Part shown: positions 19,215-28,630 of the stretch, piece by piece
How positions within the stretch are numbered: position 1 is the first letter of the stretch
Layout of the letters: each line of letters starts with the position of its first letter
Notes under the pieces: generated by a model
Databases searched by the model: none
What the model saw: only the letters and a program-made list of their open reading frames with translations
What the model was told of the DNA's origin: nothing
Assembly (NCBI RefSeq): GCF_003285265.1
Contig: NZ_CP030239.1
Location: forward strand, 2,401,501 to 2,465,500
Length of the DNA: 64,000 bases
Direction of reading: 5' to 3'
From: Paracoccus mutanolyticus
GTDB lineage: Bacteria > Pseudomonadota > Alphaproteobacteria > Rhodobacterales > Rhodobacteraceae
Translations under genes and position numbers: made by a program

Positions 19215-20531
19215 ATGCGCGGAGCGGACGAGACGAGCGGATCGCTGTTCAGCTCTGTCGATCTGGAGGCGCGTATTCCGGCGCGGCATCCGCTGCGGAA
19301 GATCCGGCAGGTGGTCAACGACGCGCTCGCGAGCCTCGACGCGGGGTTCGAGGCTGTTTACACCGACTTCGGTCGCCCCTCGATCCCGCCGGAACGGCTG
19401 ATCCGGGCGAGCCTGATCCAGATCCTGTTTTCGGTCCGGTCGGAGCGGCAGCTGATGGAACAGATGCACTACAACCTGCTGTTCAGGTGGTTTGTCGGCC
19501 TTGGGATCGATGACCCCGTGTGGGTCCCCACGGTCTTCACCAAGAATCGGGACCGCCTGTTGACGACCGAGATGTCGCGCAAGGTGATGGCGACGATCCT
19601 GGCCCATCGCGAAGTCGCGCCGCTTTTGTCGGATGATCACTTCTCGGTCGACGGCACGCTGATCAAGGCTTGGGCATCGATGAAAAGCTTCAAGCCCAAG
19701 GCAGCGGGCACGCCACCGGACGACGATCCGGGCGGCCTGCCCGGACTCGACAGCGCCGCCAAAGACCACCCCGAACAGCCCCCTTCCGAAACCGCACCGA
19801 TGCCCCGCCCCGACCGCCAGTCCCGCAATGCCGAGGTCGACTTCCGGGGTGAGAAGCGGTCGAATGCGACGCATGTCTCGACCACCGATCCCGACGCGCG
19901 GCTTTACAAGAAGTCGCCCGGCACCGGCGCGATGCTGTGCTTCATCGGCCATACCCTGATGGAGAACCGGAGCGGCCTGATCGTGCAGGCCGATCTCACT
20001 CGGGCCGACGGCCATGCAGAACGCCGGGCGGCGCTGTCGCTGATCCACGCCCATTCTCCGGGCTCCACCCGTCAACTGACGCTCGGCGCGGACCGGGGCT
20101 ACGACGTGGCCGCCTTCGTTCGCGACCTGCGCCAGGCCTGCGTTACGCCCCATGTCGCGCGAAAATCTCGGCACTCGGCGATCGACGGCCGCACGACCCG
20201 ACACGCGGGCTATGCCCTGTCCCAGAAGCATCGCAAACGGATCGAGGAGCCCTTTGGCTGGGGCAAGACCGTCGGCGGCCTCGCCCAGACCGTCTACCGC
20301 GGCGTCGAACGGGTCGGGGCCCACTTCATCCTGACGATGACCGCCAGCAACCTCGCCCGGCTGCCCCGATTGCTAGGGGCAGGACCGAAAGCGGGAAGCA
20401 AAATCATCACGCCCGCGGCCCGGACCGCGGGCCAAGGCCACGCCGACGCCCCAAGATCGGGAAACCCTCCCAGTTCGGCGACTAATTCAGCGGCCTGCTC
20501 TCATGATCGCAGTCAACCCCTTATTCCATGA
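19215..20531 (+). CDS. Transposase, IS5/IS1182 type
   Basis: A DDE transposase of about 438 residues. The N-terminal DUF772 domain (RPSIPPERLIRASLIQILF, SERQLMEQMHYNLLFRWFVG) is followed by the catalytic core: first Asp in HFSVDGTLIKAWAS, second in LGADRGYD, and Glu in RKRIEEPFGWGK. ATG 19215 has GGGAG upstream; a GTG at 19203 is an alternative. The frame runs about 34 bases past the right inverted repeat before stopping at 20531, so the last dozen residues come from flanking DNA and the natural end may differ. Confidence 0.92.
   Translation: MRGADETSGSLFSSVDLEARIPARHPLRKIRQVVNDALASLDAGFEAVYTDFGRPSIPPERLIRASLIQILFSVRSERQLMEQMHYNLLFRWFVGLGIDDPVWVPTVFTKNRDRLLTTEMSRKVMATILAHREVAPLLSDDHFSVDGTLIKAWASMKSFKPKAAGTPPDDDPGGLPGLDSAAKDHPEQPPSETAPMPRPDRQSRNAEVDFRGEKRSNATHVSTTDPDARLYKKSPGTGAMLCFIGHTLMENRSGLIVQADLTRADGHAERRAALSLIHAHSPGSTRQLTLGADRGYDVAAFVRDLRQACVTPHVARKSRHSAIDGRTTRHAGYALSQKHRKRIEEPFGWGKTVGGLAQTVYRGVERVGAHFILTMTASNLARLPRLLGAGPKAGSKIITPAARTAGQGHADAPRSGNPPSSATNSAACSHDRSQPLIP
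20479..20497 (-). repeat. Right terminal inverted repeat of the IS5/IS1182-type element
   Basis: A 19-bp arm complementary to the left arm with two mismatches. Confidence 0.85.
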
Positions 20532-20778
20532 CGTTTAATCCGGCTTTGCCGGGCCCGTCGTGATGTGGATGCGCAGGGCAGGAGGCGGAACCGAGACGAC
20601 GGTTGAGCAAGCTCTCATGCGCGGGTTGGCTACCGCATGACCGTGGTTACGTCCTGGGGCTGCCTCGGTCTAAAGATCGGGCATCGACTGTGTCGGCCCA
20701 TAACAGGGCACGAGGGTTCCCCACCGCGTTCCGCCCCCAGCCCTGTGCATCGGCCTGATCTGGGCGATCTTCCCTTCT

Positions 20779-21906
20779 TTAGGCTGCAGTGGCGTCCGGG
20801 CTGGCGGGTGGCGCAGTCACGGCCCGGGCGATGGCCCAGACAAAGCCCAGCATCTCGCGCGCGATCGCGGTCACCGCCACGACCTTCGCCTTGCCGACCG
20901 CGATCAGGTGCCGGTAGCGCTGGCACATCCGGAGCTGACCCTTCCAGGCGATGTCGCGCACCACCTTGGGCAAGGCCTCGAGCCGGGCCAGCAGCTTCAC
21001 GCTGATCCGCGCCTGCATCCGGTAGCTCCAGGCCCCCTCGATCAGCGCGCGCCTGGCGAGACCGCTGCCTGCCTTGGTGATCCCGCCCCGCCGCACGCTG
21101 GCACCGCTGGAATGTTCCGAGGGCGTCAGCCCCAAATAGGCCATCAACTGACGCGGCGTATCGAAACGCCCGAAGTCGCCCACCTCGGCCACCACCGTCA
21201 CGGCAACGATGAACCCAACCCCACGCATCGCTTGGACGGCCTCCACAACCGGCGCAAGGCTCCAGTGCGGCAGCAGGTCCGCGATCTGTTCTGTCAGCCG
21301 CTCGACCCGCGCCTCGGCATCGGCGACCGCGTCGATGTAATCCTGCAGGACGATCTGTTGCGCCGGATGCGTGAAGCGGACCAGCGCAAGCCAGCGCCGG
21401 TAAGCCCCGGTCCAACCCTTTTTGCCGGGATAGATCCGGCTGTGGCGAAGCAGGAAGCCCTGCAGATGCTGGCGCGCCTTGCCCGCCACCCGCATCGCCG
21501 TCGCCCGCGCGCGGACCAGATCGCGCATCGCCTCATGTGCCGCATCCGGCACCCAGACCGCCGTCAGCTCACCCGCTCGATGCAGCTTGGCCAGCATCAC
21601 CGCGTCGCGACGGTCGGTCTTTACCCGATCTCCGGCCTTCAACGGGATCAGCGAGGGCGCGATCACGCTGCAGTCGTGCCCCATCGCAACAAGCTGGCGG
21701 TGCAGGCCATAGCCGCAGGGACCGGCCTCGTAACAGAACTGCAGTTGCGCCCCAGCTGCCAGTTTCTCGACCAACTTGCGCACATGATCCGGCCGGTGCG
21801 GGACCGTCCCAAGGTGGCGGACCTCACCGCCGCGTTCGCCTTGCGCAATCGCAACCGAGATCGTCGCCTTGTGGACATCAAGTCCGATAAACGTGCTACC
21901 CTGCAT
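20779..21906 (-). CDS. IS110-family transposase
   Basis: A DEDD-type transposase of 375 residues. The RuvC-like N-terminal domain has its first Asp in FIGLDVHK, Glu in FCYEAGPCG and Asps in VKTDRRDA. The C-terminal transposase_20 domain contains MRGVGFIVAVTVVAEVGD and LGLTPSEHSSG, with the conserved catalytic serine region. I place the start at 21906 because GGGAGAG lies six bases upstream; the frame extends further to 21945. It is intact and therefore potentially active. Members of this family use an element-encoded bridge RNA. Confidence 0.93.
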   Translation of the reverse strand: MQGSTFIGLDVHKATISVAIAQGERGGEVRHLGTVPHRPDHVRKLVEKLAAGAQLQFCYEAGPCGYGLHRQLVAMGHDCSVIAPSLIPLKAGDRVKTDRRDAVMLAKLHRAGELTAVWVPDAAHEAMRDLVRARATAMRVAGKARQHLQGFLLRHSRIYPGKKGWTGAYRRWLALVRFTHPAQQIVLQDYIDAVADAEARVERLTEQIADLLPHWSLAPVVEAVQAMRGVGFIVAVTVVAEVGDFGRFDTPRQLMAYLGLTPSEHSSGASVRRGGITKAGSGLARRALIEGAWSYRMQARISVKLLARLEALPKVVRDIAWKGQLRMCQRYRHLIAVGKAKVVAVTAIAREMLGFVWAIARAVTAPPASPDATAA

Positions 21907-22018
21907 CTGGTCTCTCCCCCATTCTTGAGGCTCGGCGCCCTCCAACCGGGCGCAACCCTCGAACGGGGAATGCCGCGGGAGAGGCCACAGACCCAGTCAG
22001 CTCAGGGTCCGATCATGG
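21907..22018 (-). ncRNA. Possible bridge-RNA region of the IS110 element
   Basis: The 112-base leader upstream of the transposase is predicted to fold: GGCCTCTCCC near its 5' side can pair with GGGAGAGACC next to the start codon, enclosing a second stem GCGCCC/GGGCGC. IS110 elements are known to encode a bridge RNA in a non-coding arm. GGGTCT (complement of 21989-21994) could pair with the AGACC of the core. This is inference from structure and family only. Confidence 0.3.
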
Positions 22019-22021
22019 GGT

Positions 22022-23509
22022 CTAAGCGTCGCCGGCGCTCGGCCGACGCCGTGGCTTGTCGTGCAGGGCCAGCCGCTCCAGGATGGTTGCCGAGGCGGGG
22101 TTCAGGCCGACGATGCCGACCTGGGCCCCGGCGCGGCGGAACTTCAGGACGACCGCGTCCAGCGCCTGCACCGCCGAGATGTCCCAGACATGCGCGGCCG
22201 ATACGTCGATCACCACGCGCGGCGGCACGTCGCGCAGGTCGAAGGCGGCGGTGAAATCCTCGACCGAGCCATAGAACAGCTGTCCGTGGACCCGATAGGT
22301 GCGGGTGCCGTACGGCGCCATCTCGGAGGTGACGCGGAACAGCCGCGCGATCTTGGCAGCAAAGAAGATCCCCGACAGCAGCACGCCAGTCAGCACGCCG
22401 ATTGCCAGGTTGTGGGTCCAGACCACCGCCACCACGGTCGCCAGCATCACCACGGATGAGGACCGCGGGTGGCTGCGCAGATTGCCGATCGAGCCCCAGG
22501 AAAAGGTCCCGATCGAAACCATGATCATGATCGCGACCAGCGCGGGCATCGGGATCTGCGCCACCCAGGGCCCCAGGAACACGCAAAGGATCAGCAGCAT
22601 CACCCCCGCGGCAAAGCACGACAGCCGCCCCCGGCCGCCCGATTTCACGTTGATCATGCTTTGCCCGATCATGGCGCAACCGGCCATGCCGCCGATGAAG
22701 CCGGTGGCGGTATTGGCCAGGCCCTGGCCGATGCATTCCTGGTTGCGGCTGGACCGCGTCTCGGTCAGTTCGTCCACCAGGTTCTGAGTCATCAGGCTTT
22801 CCAGCAGGCCGACAACGGCGACGGCCAGCGCATAGGGAAAGATGATGGCCAGCGTCGCCGCGTCCAGCGGCACCTGCGGGATCAGAAGGATCGGCAGCGT
22901 GTCGGGCAACGCCCCCATGTCGCCCACCGTCCGCACGTCCCAGCCGAAGGCCATCGACAGCGCCGTCAGCACGACGATGGCGACCAGAGGCGAGGGCACC
23001 GCACGCGTCACGCGCGGAAGCAGGTAGATGATGGCAAGCCCCGCCGCCGTCAGCACATAGGTCAGGCCGGTGACGCGGGCGGGGTCAAGCTCGGGCAGTT
23101 GCGCCAGAAAGATCAGGATCGCCAGCGCGTTGACAAAGCCGGTCATGACCGATTTCGAGACGTAGCGCATGACGAACCCCAGCCGCAGCAGGCCCATGCC
23201 GATCTGCAGCAGACCTGCCAGCACCGTCGCCGCCAGCAGGTATTCCAGCCCGTGATCGCGCACCAGCGTGACCATCAGCACCGCCGTCGCCGCCGTCGCG
23301 GCCGAGATCATGCCGGGCCGTCCGCCCGCGATGGCGGTGATGACCGCGATGGAGAAGCTGGCGTAAAGTCCGACCTTGGGGTCGACGCCCGCGATGATCG
23401 AAAAGGCGATGGCCTCGGGGATCAGCGCAAGCGCGACCACCAGGCCCGACAGCAGGTCGCGGCGAATGTTGCCCAGCCATTGCTGGCGATAGATGTCCCA
23501 TGAAGGCAT
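22022..23509 (-). CDS. SulP-family inorganic anion transporter with STAS domain
   Basis: A 495-residue inner-membrane protein. The N-terminal SulP signature region ([23 protein letters not shown]) and many hydrophobic helices form the transport domain. The cytoplasmic STAS domain, roughly residues 395-490, has [20 protein letters not shown]. Relatives carry sulfate or bicarbonate. The frame is intact and the length is normal for short SulP proteins. Neighbouring sulfur-related genes make sulfate plausible, but bicarbonate cannot be excluded. An IS110 element abuts its 3' end, and no strong ribosome site is visible at the chosen ATG. Confidence 0.9.
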   Translation of the reverse strand: MPSWDIYRQQWLGNIRRDLLSGLVVALALIPEAIAFSIIAGVDPKVGLYASFSIAVITAIAGGRPGMISAATAATAVLMVTLVRDHGLEYLLAATVLAGLLQIGMGLLRLGFVMRYVSKSVMTGFVNALAILIFLAQLPELDPARVTGLTYVLTAAGLAIIYLLPRVTRAVPSPLVAIVVLTALSMAFGWDVRTVGDMGALPDTLPILLIPQVPLDAATLAIIFPYALAVAVVGLLESLMTQNLVDELTETRSSRNQECIGQGLANTATGFIGGMAGCAMIGQSMINVKSGGRGRLSCFAAGVMLLILCVFLGPWVAQIPMPALVAIMIMVSIGTFSWGSIGNLRSHPRSSSVVMLATVVAVVWTHNLAIGVLTGVLLSGIFFAAKIARLFRVTSEMAPYGTRTYRVHGQLFYGSVEDFTAAFDLRDVPPRVVIDVSAAHVWDISAVQALDAVVLKFRRAGAQVGIVGLNPASATILERLALHDKPRRRPSAGDA

Positions 23510-23771
23510 GATGTGATGTCCTGACCGGCATCGCGCGACACCGGATTCCGCATTGGGGTTTGGTCAGGTTGTCCGGCGGATCGGCGGCCGGAAGAGCCAC
23601 CCGGGGATCGCACCCGGGTCCATGTTCGCTGCGTCGCCTGATAGGAAGGTTTCGCGCCGATGGCAACAGGGACCACCCGCCCGCCGAGAGAAAGATGCCT
23701 GCGCCGGCCCGCCGGCTTGGAATTCCCCTCTCCTGGCGCGGGGGACTTTGGAATGGCCGCGGGGCCCGGGC

Positions 23772-23807
23772 TCAGAATAAAACGATCACGTAAGTCGTGT
23801 ATTCTGA
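23772..23807. promoter_or_regulatory. Nested inverted repeat upstream of the MetQ-like genes
   Basis: The perfect arms TCAGAATA and TATTCTGA enclose a second pair, ACGA and TCGT. It lies 16 bases before the first solute-binding gene in the 313-bp gap 23510-23822. It could be a regulator operator or an mRNA hairpin near the ribosome site. I see no SAM-riboswitch core in this gap. Confidence 0.45.
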
Positions 23808-23822
23808 CGGGGACCTCTCTTC

Positions 23823-24623
23823 ATGTCGATCCATTCAACCTGGCTTGCAGCGGTGCTGATCGCCTTGGCCCTGCCCGTGGCGGCCGGGATCAGGGTGGGC
23901 GTCACGCCCGGTGCTCTGGCCGATTCCATCGCGGTTGCCGCGACCGAGGCCAAGACCCGGGGCCTTGATGTCGAGGTGGTCGAATTCAGCGACTGGACCA
24001 CGCCCAACCTCGCGCTGGAAAACGGCGACTTGGACCTGAATTACTTCCAGCATCAGGCTTTCCTGGACAACGCGCTGAAGGAAACGGGCTATCATCTGCG
24101 CTCGGTCGCCCTGGGCATCCTGCCCAACATCGGGCTCTACTCCGAAAAATACCAAAGCCTCGACGCCATCCCCGAGGGCGCGCGGGTGGCCATCGCCAGC
24201 GATCCGGTCAACCAGGGCCGGGGGCTTGCGCTGCTGGAAACGGCGGGACTGATCAGGCTGACGCCGGGGATCGGCTGGCAGGCGACGCTGGACGACGTGA
24301 CGGCCAACCCCAGGGGCCTGCGCTTTGTCGAGATCGAGGGGCCGCAGCTGGTGCGCGCCATCGCGGACGTCGATCTGGCGCAGGGCTATCCGGCCCATTA
24401 CGTCAACGCCGGCCGCGCGGATTTCGCCGGCAGGGCGCTGATCTATTCGGGTCTCGGCGACCGGCATTTCGCCATCCGCTTCGTCACCCGCGACGACAAT
24501 GCCGCCGACCCCGAGGTCGCGGCCTTCATCCGGCTTTACCAGTCTTCGCCCGCGGTGCGCGCCCGGATCGACGCCGCGAATGCGCATGACCCGAAACTCT
24601 ATTCGCTGCCCTGGCTGGACTAG
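23823..24623 (+). CDS. NlpA/MetQ-family solute-binding protein 1
   Basis: A 266-residue periplasmic binding protein of the MetQ/NlpA family. The N-terminus MSIHSTWLAAVLIALALPVAAG is a signal sequence without the lipobox cysteine usual in MetQ, so the protein is probably soluble. Family motifs include [30 protein letters not shown] and [12 protein letters not shown]. It starts a four-gene unit with a second paralogue, a MetN-type ATPase and a MetI-type permease. Methionine or another small sulfur compound is the expected ligand. Confidence 0.88.
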   Translation: MSIHSTWLAAVLIALALPVAAGIRVGVTPGALADSIAVAATEAKTRGLDVEVVEFSDWTTPNLALENGDLDLNYFQHQAFLDNALKETGYHLRSVALGILPNIGLYSEKYQSLDAIPEGARVAIASDPVNQGRGLALLETAGLIRLTPGIGWQATLDDVTANPRGLRFVEIEGPQLVRAIADVDLAQGYPAHYVNAGRADFAGRALIYSGLGDRHFAIRFVTRDDNAADPEVAAFIRLYQSSPAVRARIDAANAHDPKLYSLPWLD

Positions 24624-24645
24624 GCCGGCCCGACCAAAGGAGACG

Positions 24646-25446
24646 ATGATGAGACTTGCCGCTTTTGCCCTGGCAGCCACGCTGGCGCTCACCGGGCTTG
24701 CCCATGCCGACCCGCTGAAGATCGGCGTCGTGCCCGGCGCCTATGGCGATGCCGTCGAGGTCGCCGCGACCGAGGCCAAGGCCCAGGGCCTTGACGTCGA
24801 GGTGGTCGAGTTCAGCGACTGGACCACGCCGAACGTGGCCCTGGCCGCCGGCGACATCGACCTGAACTTCTTCCAGCACCGGCCTTTCCTGGAAAACGCC
24901 AGCAAGGAGCGGGGCTATGATTTCGCCGTGGTGGGCGACGGCATTCTGGCGAACCTGGGGCTTTATTCGCTGAAGCACAAATCCTTCGACGAGATCCCCG
25001 AAGGCGGCAGCGTCGCCATCGCCAACGACCCGGTGAACCAGGGCCGGGGGCTTCTGCTGCTGGAAAAGGCCGGTCTGATCACGCTGCGCCCGGGCGTCGG
25101 TTTCCTCGGCACGCTGGACGATATCGCCGAGAACCCGAAGAACCTGACCTTTACCGAGGTCGAGGGGCCGCAGCTGGTGCGCATCACCGGCGACGTGGAC
25201 CTGGCGCAGGGCTATCCGCATTTCATCGTCGCCTCGGGCGCCTTCGACCCGACTTCGGGCCTGATCTATTCGGGGATCGAGGACAAGCAGTTCGCCGTGG
25301 CCTTCGTCGCGCGCGCCGACAACAAGGACGATCCGCGCATCGGGCAGTTCGTGGACCTGTTCCACACCTCGCAGGCGGTCAGGGCGCGGGTGCATGAGTC
25401 CTTTGCCCAAAGCGACAAGCTTTACATCCTGGCGTGGCAAGGCTGA
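24646..25446 (+). CDS. NlpA/MetQ-family solute-binding protein 2
   Basis: A 266-residue paralogue of the upstream gene with long identical stretches ([26 protein letters not shown]). The signal peptide [21 protein letters not shown] again lacks a lipobox cysteine. AAAGGAGAC lies just upstream of the ATG. The stop overlaps the start of the ATPase gene (TGATG). Two tandem receptors for one transporter suggest a duplicated component with altered ligand range. Confidence 0.9.
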   Translation: MMRLAAFALAATLALTGLAHADPLKIGVVPGAYGDAVEVAATEAKAQGLDVEVVEFSDWTTPNVALAAGDIDLNFFQHRPFLENASKERGYDFAVVGDGILANLGLYSLKHKSFDEIPEGGSVAIANDPVNQGRGLLLLEKAGLITLRPGVGFLGTLDDIAENPKNLTFTEVEGPQLVRITGDVDLAQGYPHFIVASGAFDPTSGLIYSGIEDKQFAVAFVARADNKDDPRIGQFVDLFHTSQAVRARVHESFAQSDKLYILAWQG

Positions 25447-26546
25447 TGGCGGGGGCAACGGCAATCCTGGGGCGCGTGGCGGCGGGCGAGGCCGCGGCCA
25501 GCGCGCCGGCCGTCCGCGGCGGCGGCACCATCCGCATCGAGGGCCTGGGCAAGACCTATCGCTCGGGCGCGGGCGAGGTGCAGGCGCTGGCGGGGATCGA
25601 ACTGGACATCGCCGCTGGCGAGGTCTTTGGCATCATCGGCCGGTCCGGGGCGGGCAAATCCAGCCTGCTGCGGACCATCAACCGGCTGGAACACCCCAGC
25701 GCCGGTCGGGTCCTGGTCGATGGTCAGGACATCGCGGCCCTGGACGAGGCGGGGCTGGTCGCGCTGCGCCGCCGCGTCGGGATGATATTCCAGCATTTCA
25801 ACCTCCTCTCGGCCAAGACCGTGCGCGAGAACGTGGCCCTGCCGCTGCGCGTCGCGGGGCTGCCGGCGGCCGAGATCGGCCCCCGCGTCGACCAGGCGCT
25901 GGAACTGGTCGGGCTGGCGGGCAAAGGCGATACCTATCCCTCGCGCCTGTCGGGCGGGCAGAAGCAGCGCGTCGGCATCGCCCGTGCGCTGGTCAGCCGC
26001 CCCGAGATCCTGCTCTGCGACGAAGCGACCTCGGCCTTGGATCCGGAAACCACCGGCTCGATCCTGCGACTGTTGCGCGACATCAACCGGCGGCTGGGCC
26101 TGACGGTGGTGCTGATCACCCATGAGATGAGCGTGATCCGTGAGATCTGCGACCGGGTGCTGGTGCTTGAACGCGGCGAGATCGCCGAACAGGGACCGGT
26201 CTGGCAGGTCTTTGGCGCCCCCCGCCATGCCGCGACCCGCGCGCTGCTGCAGCCTCTGCAACATGCCTTGCCGGGCGAACTGGCGAACCGGCTGCGCGAG
26301 ACCCGCCGCGGCCCGCAGGACTGGGTGATCGTCGAACTGGGCTTTGCCGGCCGCACCCCGCCCGATCTGGCGGCGCTGGGCGGGTTGGGCCCGGCGCGGC
26401 TGATCCTGTCACAGATCGACCGCATCCAGGGCCATGCGGTCGGCAGCCTGGTCCTGGCCCTGCCCGGGGTCGCGCGGATCAATGACCTGGCCCGATTGGC
26501 CGACAGCACAAGGATCATCGGATATGTTGACAGCGCAGATGATTGA
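25446..26546 (+). CDS. metN: MetN-type ABC transporter ATPase
   Basis: A 366-residue ATPase of the methionine-uptake family. Walker A is GRSGAGKSS, the Q-loop [13 protein letters not shown], the signature [16 protein letters not shown] and Walker [14 protein letters not shown]. The C-terminal region after about residue 270 corresponds to the NIL/ACT-like domain that gives substrate feedback inhibition in MetN. It overlaps the binding-protein stop upstream and the permease start downstream. I use the name for the family; the substrate may be an organosulfur compound other than methionine. Confidence 0.88.
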   Translation: MAGATAILGRVAAGEAAASAPAVRGGGTIRIEGLGKTYRSGAGEVQALAGIELDIAAGEVFGIIGRSGAGKSSLLRTINRLEHPSAGRVLVDGQDIAALDEAGLVALRRRVGMIFQHFNLLSAKTVRENVALPLRVAGLPAAEIGPRVDQALELVGLAGKGDTYPSRLSGGQKQRVGIARALVSRPEILLCDEATSALDPETTGSILRLLRDINRRLGLTVVLITHEMSVIREICDRVLVLERGEIAEQGPVWQVFGAPRHAATRALLQPLQHALPGELANRLRETRRGPQDWVIVELGFAGRTPPDLAALGGLGPARLILSQIDRIQGHAVGSLVLALPGVARINDLARLADSTRIIGYVDSADD

Positions 26547-27180
26547 CCGCCTGCAACAGGCGTTTCTGGACACGGTGCTGATGGTCTCGGTCTCGGCGGG
26601 GATCGCGGTTCTGGCGGGCATTCCGCTGGCGGTGTTCCTGGTCACCTCGGGGCCCGGCGGGTTCTTTCCCGCACCCCGGCTGAACCGCGTGGTGGGGGCG
26701 GTGGTGAACGGGTTCCGCGCGGTGCCCTTCATCGTGCTTCTGGTGGCGCTGATCCCCTTCACCCGGCTGGTCACGGGGACCACCATCGGCGTCTGGGCGG
26801 CCATCGTGCCGCTGGCGGTGTCGGCCACGCCCTTCTTTGCCCGGATCGCCGAGGTCTCGCTGCGCGAGGTCGATCCTGGCCTGGTCGAGGCCGCGCAGTC
26901 CATCGGCTGCCGGCGCTGGGACATCGTGCGCCACGTCCTGCTGCCCGAGGCGCTGCCGGGCATCATCGGCGGGCTGACCATCACGCTGGTGTCGATGATC
27001 GGCGCCTCGGCCATGGCGGGGGCGGTGGGCGCGGGGGGACTGGGGGACGTGGCGATCCGCTATGGCTATCAGCGGTTCGACACGACGGTGATGCTGGCCG
27101 TCATCGCCATCCTGATCCTGCTGGTCTCGGCCGTGCAGTTCGGCGGCGACTATGCGGTCCGGCGGCTGAAGGCGCGCTGA
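26524..27180 (+). CDS. metI: MetI-type ABC transporter permease
   Basis: A 218-residue inner-membrane permease with five predicted helices. The EAA coupling loop reads [28 protein letters not shown], characteristic of MetI (D-methionine transport). It begins inside the ATPase gene, overlapping by 23 bases, and ends before a terminator-type hairpin. The family is secure; the substrate depends on the binding proteins. Confidence 0.9.
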   Translation: MLTAQMIDRLQQAFLDTVLMVSVSAGIAVLAGIPLAVFLVTSGPGGFFPAPRLNRVVGAVVNGFRAVPFIVLLVALIPFTRLVTGTTIGVWAAIVPLAVSATPFFARIAEVSLREVDPGLVEAAQSIGCRRWDIVRHVLLPEALPGIIGGLTITLVSMIGASAMAGAVGAGGLGDVAIRYGYQRFDTTVMLAVIAILILLVSAVQFGGDYAVRRLKAR

Positions 27181-27194
27181 TCCGAAAAAGGAAT

Positions 27195-27244
27195 GGGGGC
27201 TGACTGCCCCCAAACCCCCGTGGATATTTTCCCACGAAAGAAGC
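27195..27244. terminator. Intergenic hairpin repeat, copy B
   Basis: The hairpin GGGGGCTGACTGCCCCC is followed by CCCCCGTGGATATT and CACGAAAGAAGCC, the same block order as the copy at 8299-8360. It lies between the convergent permease and monooxygenase genes, so it probably terminates transcription from one or both sides. Confidence 0.65.
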
Positions 27245-28630
27245 CTATTCGGCGGCGAGCGCCGCGCCCGGGCGAAAGGCCTGGGCGCTGTGGCGTTCGG
27301 GCAGGCGGTCGCCCTGGCCGAACAGCTTGCGGCGCAGGGTGCCGGGCGCGTATTCCGTCTTGAAGCTGCCCCGATCCTGCAGTTCCGGCACGATCAGGTC
27401 GGCAAAATCCTCATAGGTTTCCGGGGTCGCGAGCCGGGTCAGGTTGAAGCCGTCGATCTCGCCCTCGCGGACCCAGGATTCCAGTTCGTCCGCGACCTCG
27501 GCGGGGGTGCCCAGGGCCAGCGGATAGCGCCCGCCAAGCGCCAGCTGGCCCAGCAGGTCGCGCTTGGTCCAGGCGCGGCTTTCCGCCAGCGCGGTCGCCG
27601 ACTGGATCGCATTGGTCTGCCCGTAGGGGATCGGGTCGTCGAGCCCGTAGCGGGCGAAGTCGATCCCGGTCGAGGCCGAGAAATGCACCAGCCCGGCCTC
27701 GGGGCTGGAATGGGCGCGGTATTCGGCCAGCTTGTCCTGCGCCGCCGCTGCACTGCGGTCCGTCACCACATTGATGCCCATGACGATGCGCACGTCCTCG
27801 GGCCGGCGACCGGCACGGGTCACGGCCTCGCGGATGCTGCGGGCCGCCTTGCGCGCCAGGGCCTTTTCGGGAGCCGCGATGAAGACGCATTCGGCATGGC
27901 GCGCCGCGAAGGCTTGGCCGCGTCCCGAGGTGCCGGCCTGGAACAGCACCGGCGTGCGCTGCGGCGAGGGCTCCGACAGATGCCAGCCCTCGACATCGTA
28001 GAAGCGGCCGTGATGGATCACCTTGCGCACGCGGGCGGGGTCGGCATAGACCCGCGCGGCGCGGTCGCGGATCACCGCATCGTCGTCCCAGGACCCTTCC
28101 CACAGCTTGTAGAGCACGTCGAGGTATTCGTCGGCCTGGTCATAGCGCAGGTCGTGTCCGGTCTGGCCGTCCCGGCCCACCGCCCGGGCGGCGCTGTCCA
28201 GATAGCCGGTGACGATATTCCAGCCGATCCGGCCCTGCGTCAGATGGTCCAGCGTCGCCATGCGCCGCGCGAAGGTATAGGGCGCCTCCTGGTTCACGTT
28301 CACCGTGACGCCGAAGCCCAGGTTCTGCGTCACCGCCGCCATGGCCGAGACCAGCAGGATCGGGTCGTTGACGGGCAACTGCACGGATTCGCGCAGCGTC
28401 AGGTCCACGCCCTCGCCATAGATGTCGTAGGTGCCCAGGATGTCGGCCAGGAACAGGCCGTCGAACAACCCGCGCTCCAGCGTGCGGGCCAGGTCGGTCC
28501 AGTAATCCGGCCGGGTGTAGTCCGCCGAGCGGTCGCGCGGATGTGTCCATTGCCCGTGGTTGATGTGGCCCACGCAGTTCATGGTGAAGGCGTTGACGAT
28601 GATGTGCTTGCCCAGTCTGTCGTGAGCCAT
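27245..28630 (-). CDS. FMN-dependent monooxygenase, NtaA/SnaA/DszA family
   Basis: A 461-residue flavin-dependent monooxygenase of the bacterial-luciferase superfamily. Features are LFDGLFLADILG near residue 55, ATLDHLTQGRIGWNIVTGY near residue 130, VLFQAGTSGRGQAFAARHAECVF near residue 230 and a C-terminal region typical of the nitrilotriacetate/dibenzothiophene-sulfone branch. Enzymes of this group use reduced FMN to cleave C-S or C-N bonds. Its ATG overlaps the stop of an SfnB-like gene (ATGA), and a MetQQNI importer lies convergently downstream, pointing to organosulfur scavenging. Confidence 0.88.
   Translation of the reverse strand: MAHDRLGKHIIVNAFTMNCVGHINHGQWTHPRDRSADYTRPDYWTDLARTLERGLFDGLFLADILGTYDIYGEGVDLTLRESVQLPVNDPILLVSAMAAVTQNLGFGVTVNVNQEAPYTFARRMATLDHLTQGRIGWNIVTGYLDSAARAVGRDGQTGHDLRYDQADEYLDVLYKLWEGSWDDDAVIRDRAARVYADPARVRKVIHHGRFYDVEGWHLSEPSPQRTPVLFQAGTSGRGQAFAARHAECVFIAAPEKALARKAARSIREAVTRAGRRPEDVRIVMGINVVTDRSAAAAQDKLAEYRAHSSPEAGLVHFSASTGIDFARYGLDDPIPYGQTNAIQSATALAESRAWTKRDLLGQLALGGRYPLALGTPAEVADELESWVREGEIDGFNLTRLATPETYEDFADLIVPELQDRGSFKTEYAPGTLRRKLFGQGDRLPERHSAQAFRPGAALAAE

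Larger units (their letters stand above)
19136..20497 (+). mobile_element. IS5/IS1182-type insertion sequence
   Basis: An element of about 1.36 kb bounded by imperfect 19-bp inverted repeats: left CAGGCTGCTGAAATAGTCG (19136-19154) and right, on the other strand, CAGGCCGCTGAATTAGTCG (20479-20497), 17 of 19 identical. It encodes one DDE transposase. I see no target-site duplication (CTAA on the left, CTCT on the right), so the flanks may have been rearranged. It lies immediately after the RTX stop codon. Confidence 0.85.
20667..22025 (-). mobile_element. IS110-family insertion element (ends inferred)
   Basis: This holds an IS110-type DEDD transposase gene with non-coding arms of about 105 bases on its 3' side and 112 bases on its 5' side. 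GGTCTAA occurs at both edges (20667-20673 and 22019-22025), as expected if a short core sequence was duplicated. A subterminal CCGATC/GATCGG pair lies just inside (20676-20681 and 22009-22014 area). The right copy overlaps the stop codon of sulP, so insertion left that gene whole. The exact ends are inference. The 169 bases between this element and the preceding IS show no gene. Confidence 0.6.

Noticed and set aside
23510..23822. SAM-type riboswitch ahead of the MetQ-like genes
   Set aside because: I looked for a SAM-I or SAM-II core and found none; only the inverted repeat at 23772-23807 stands out.
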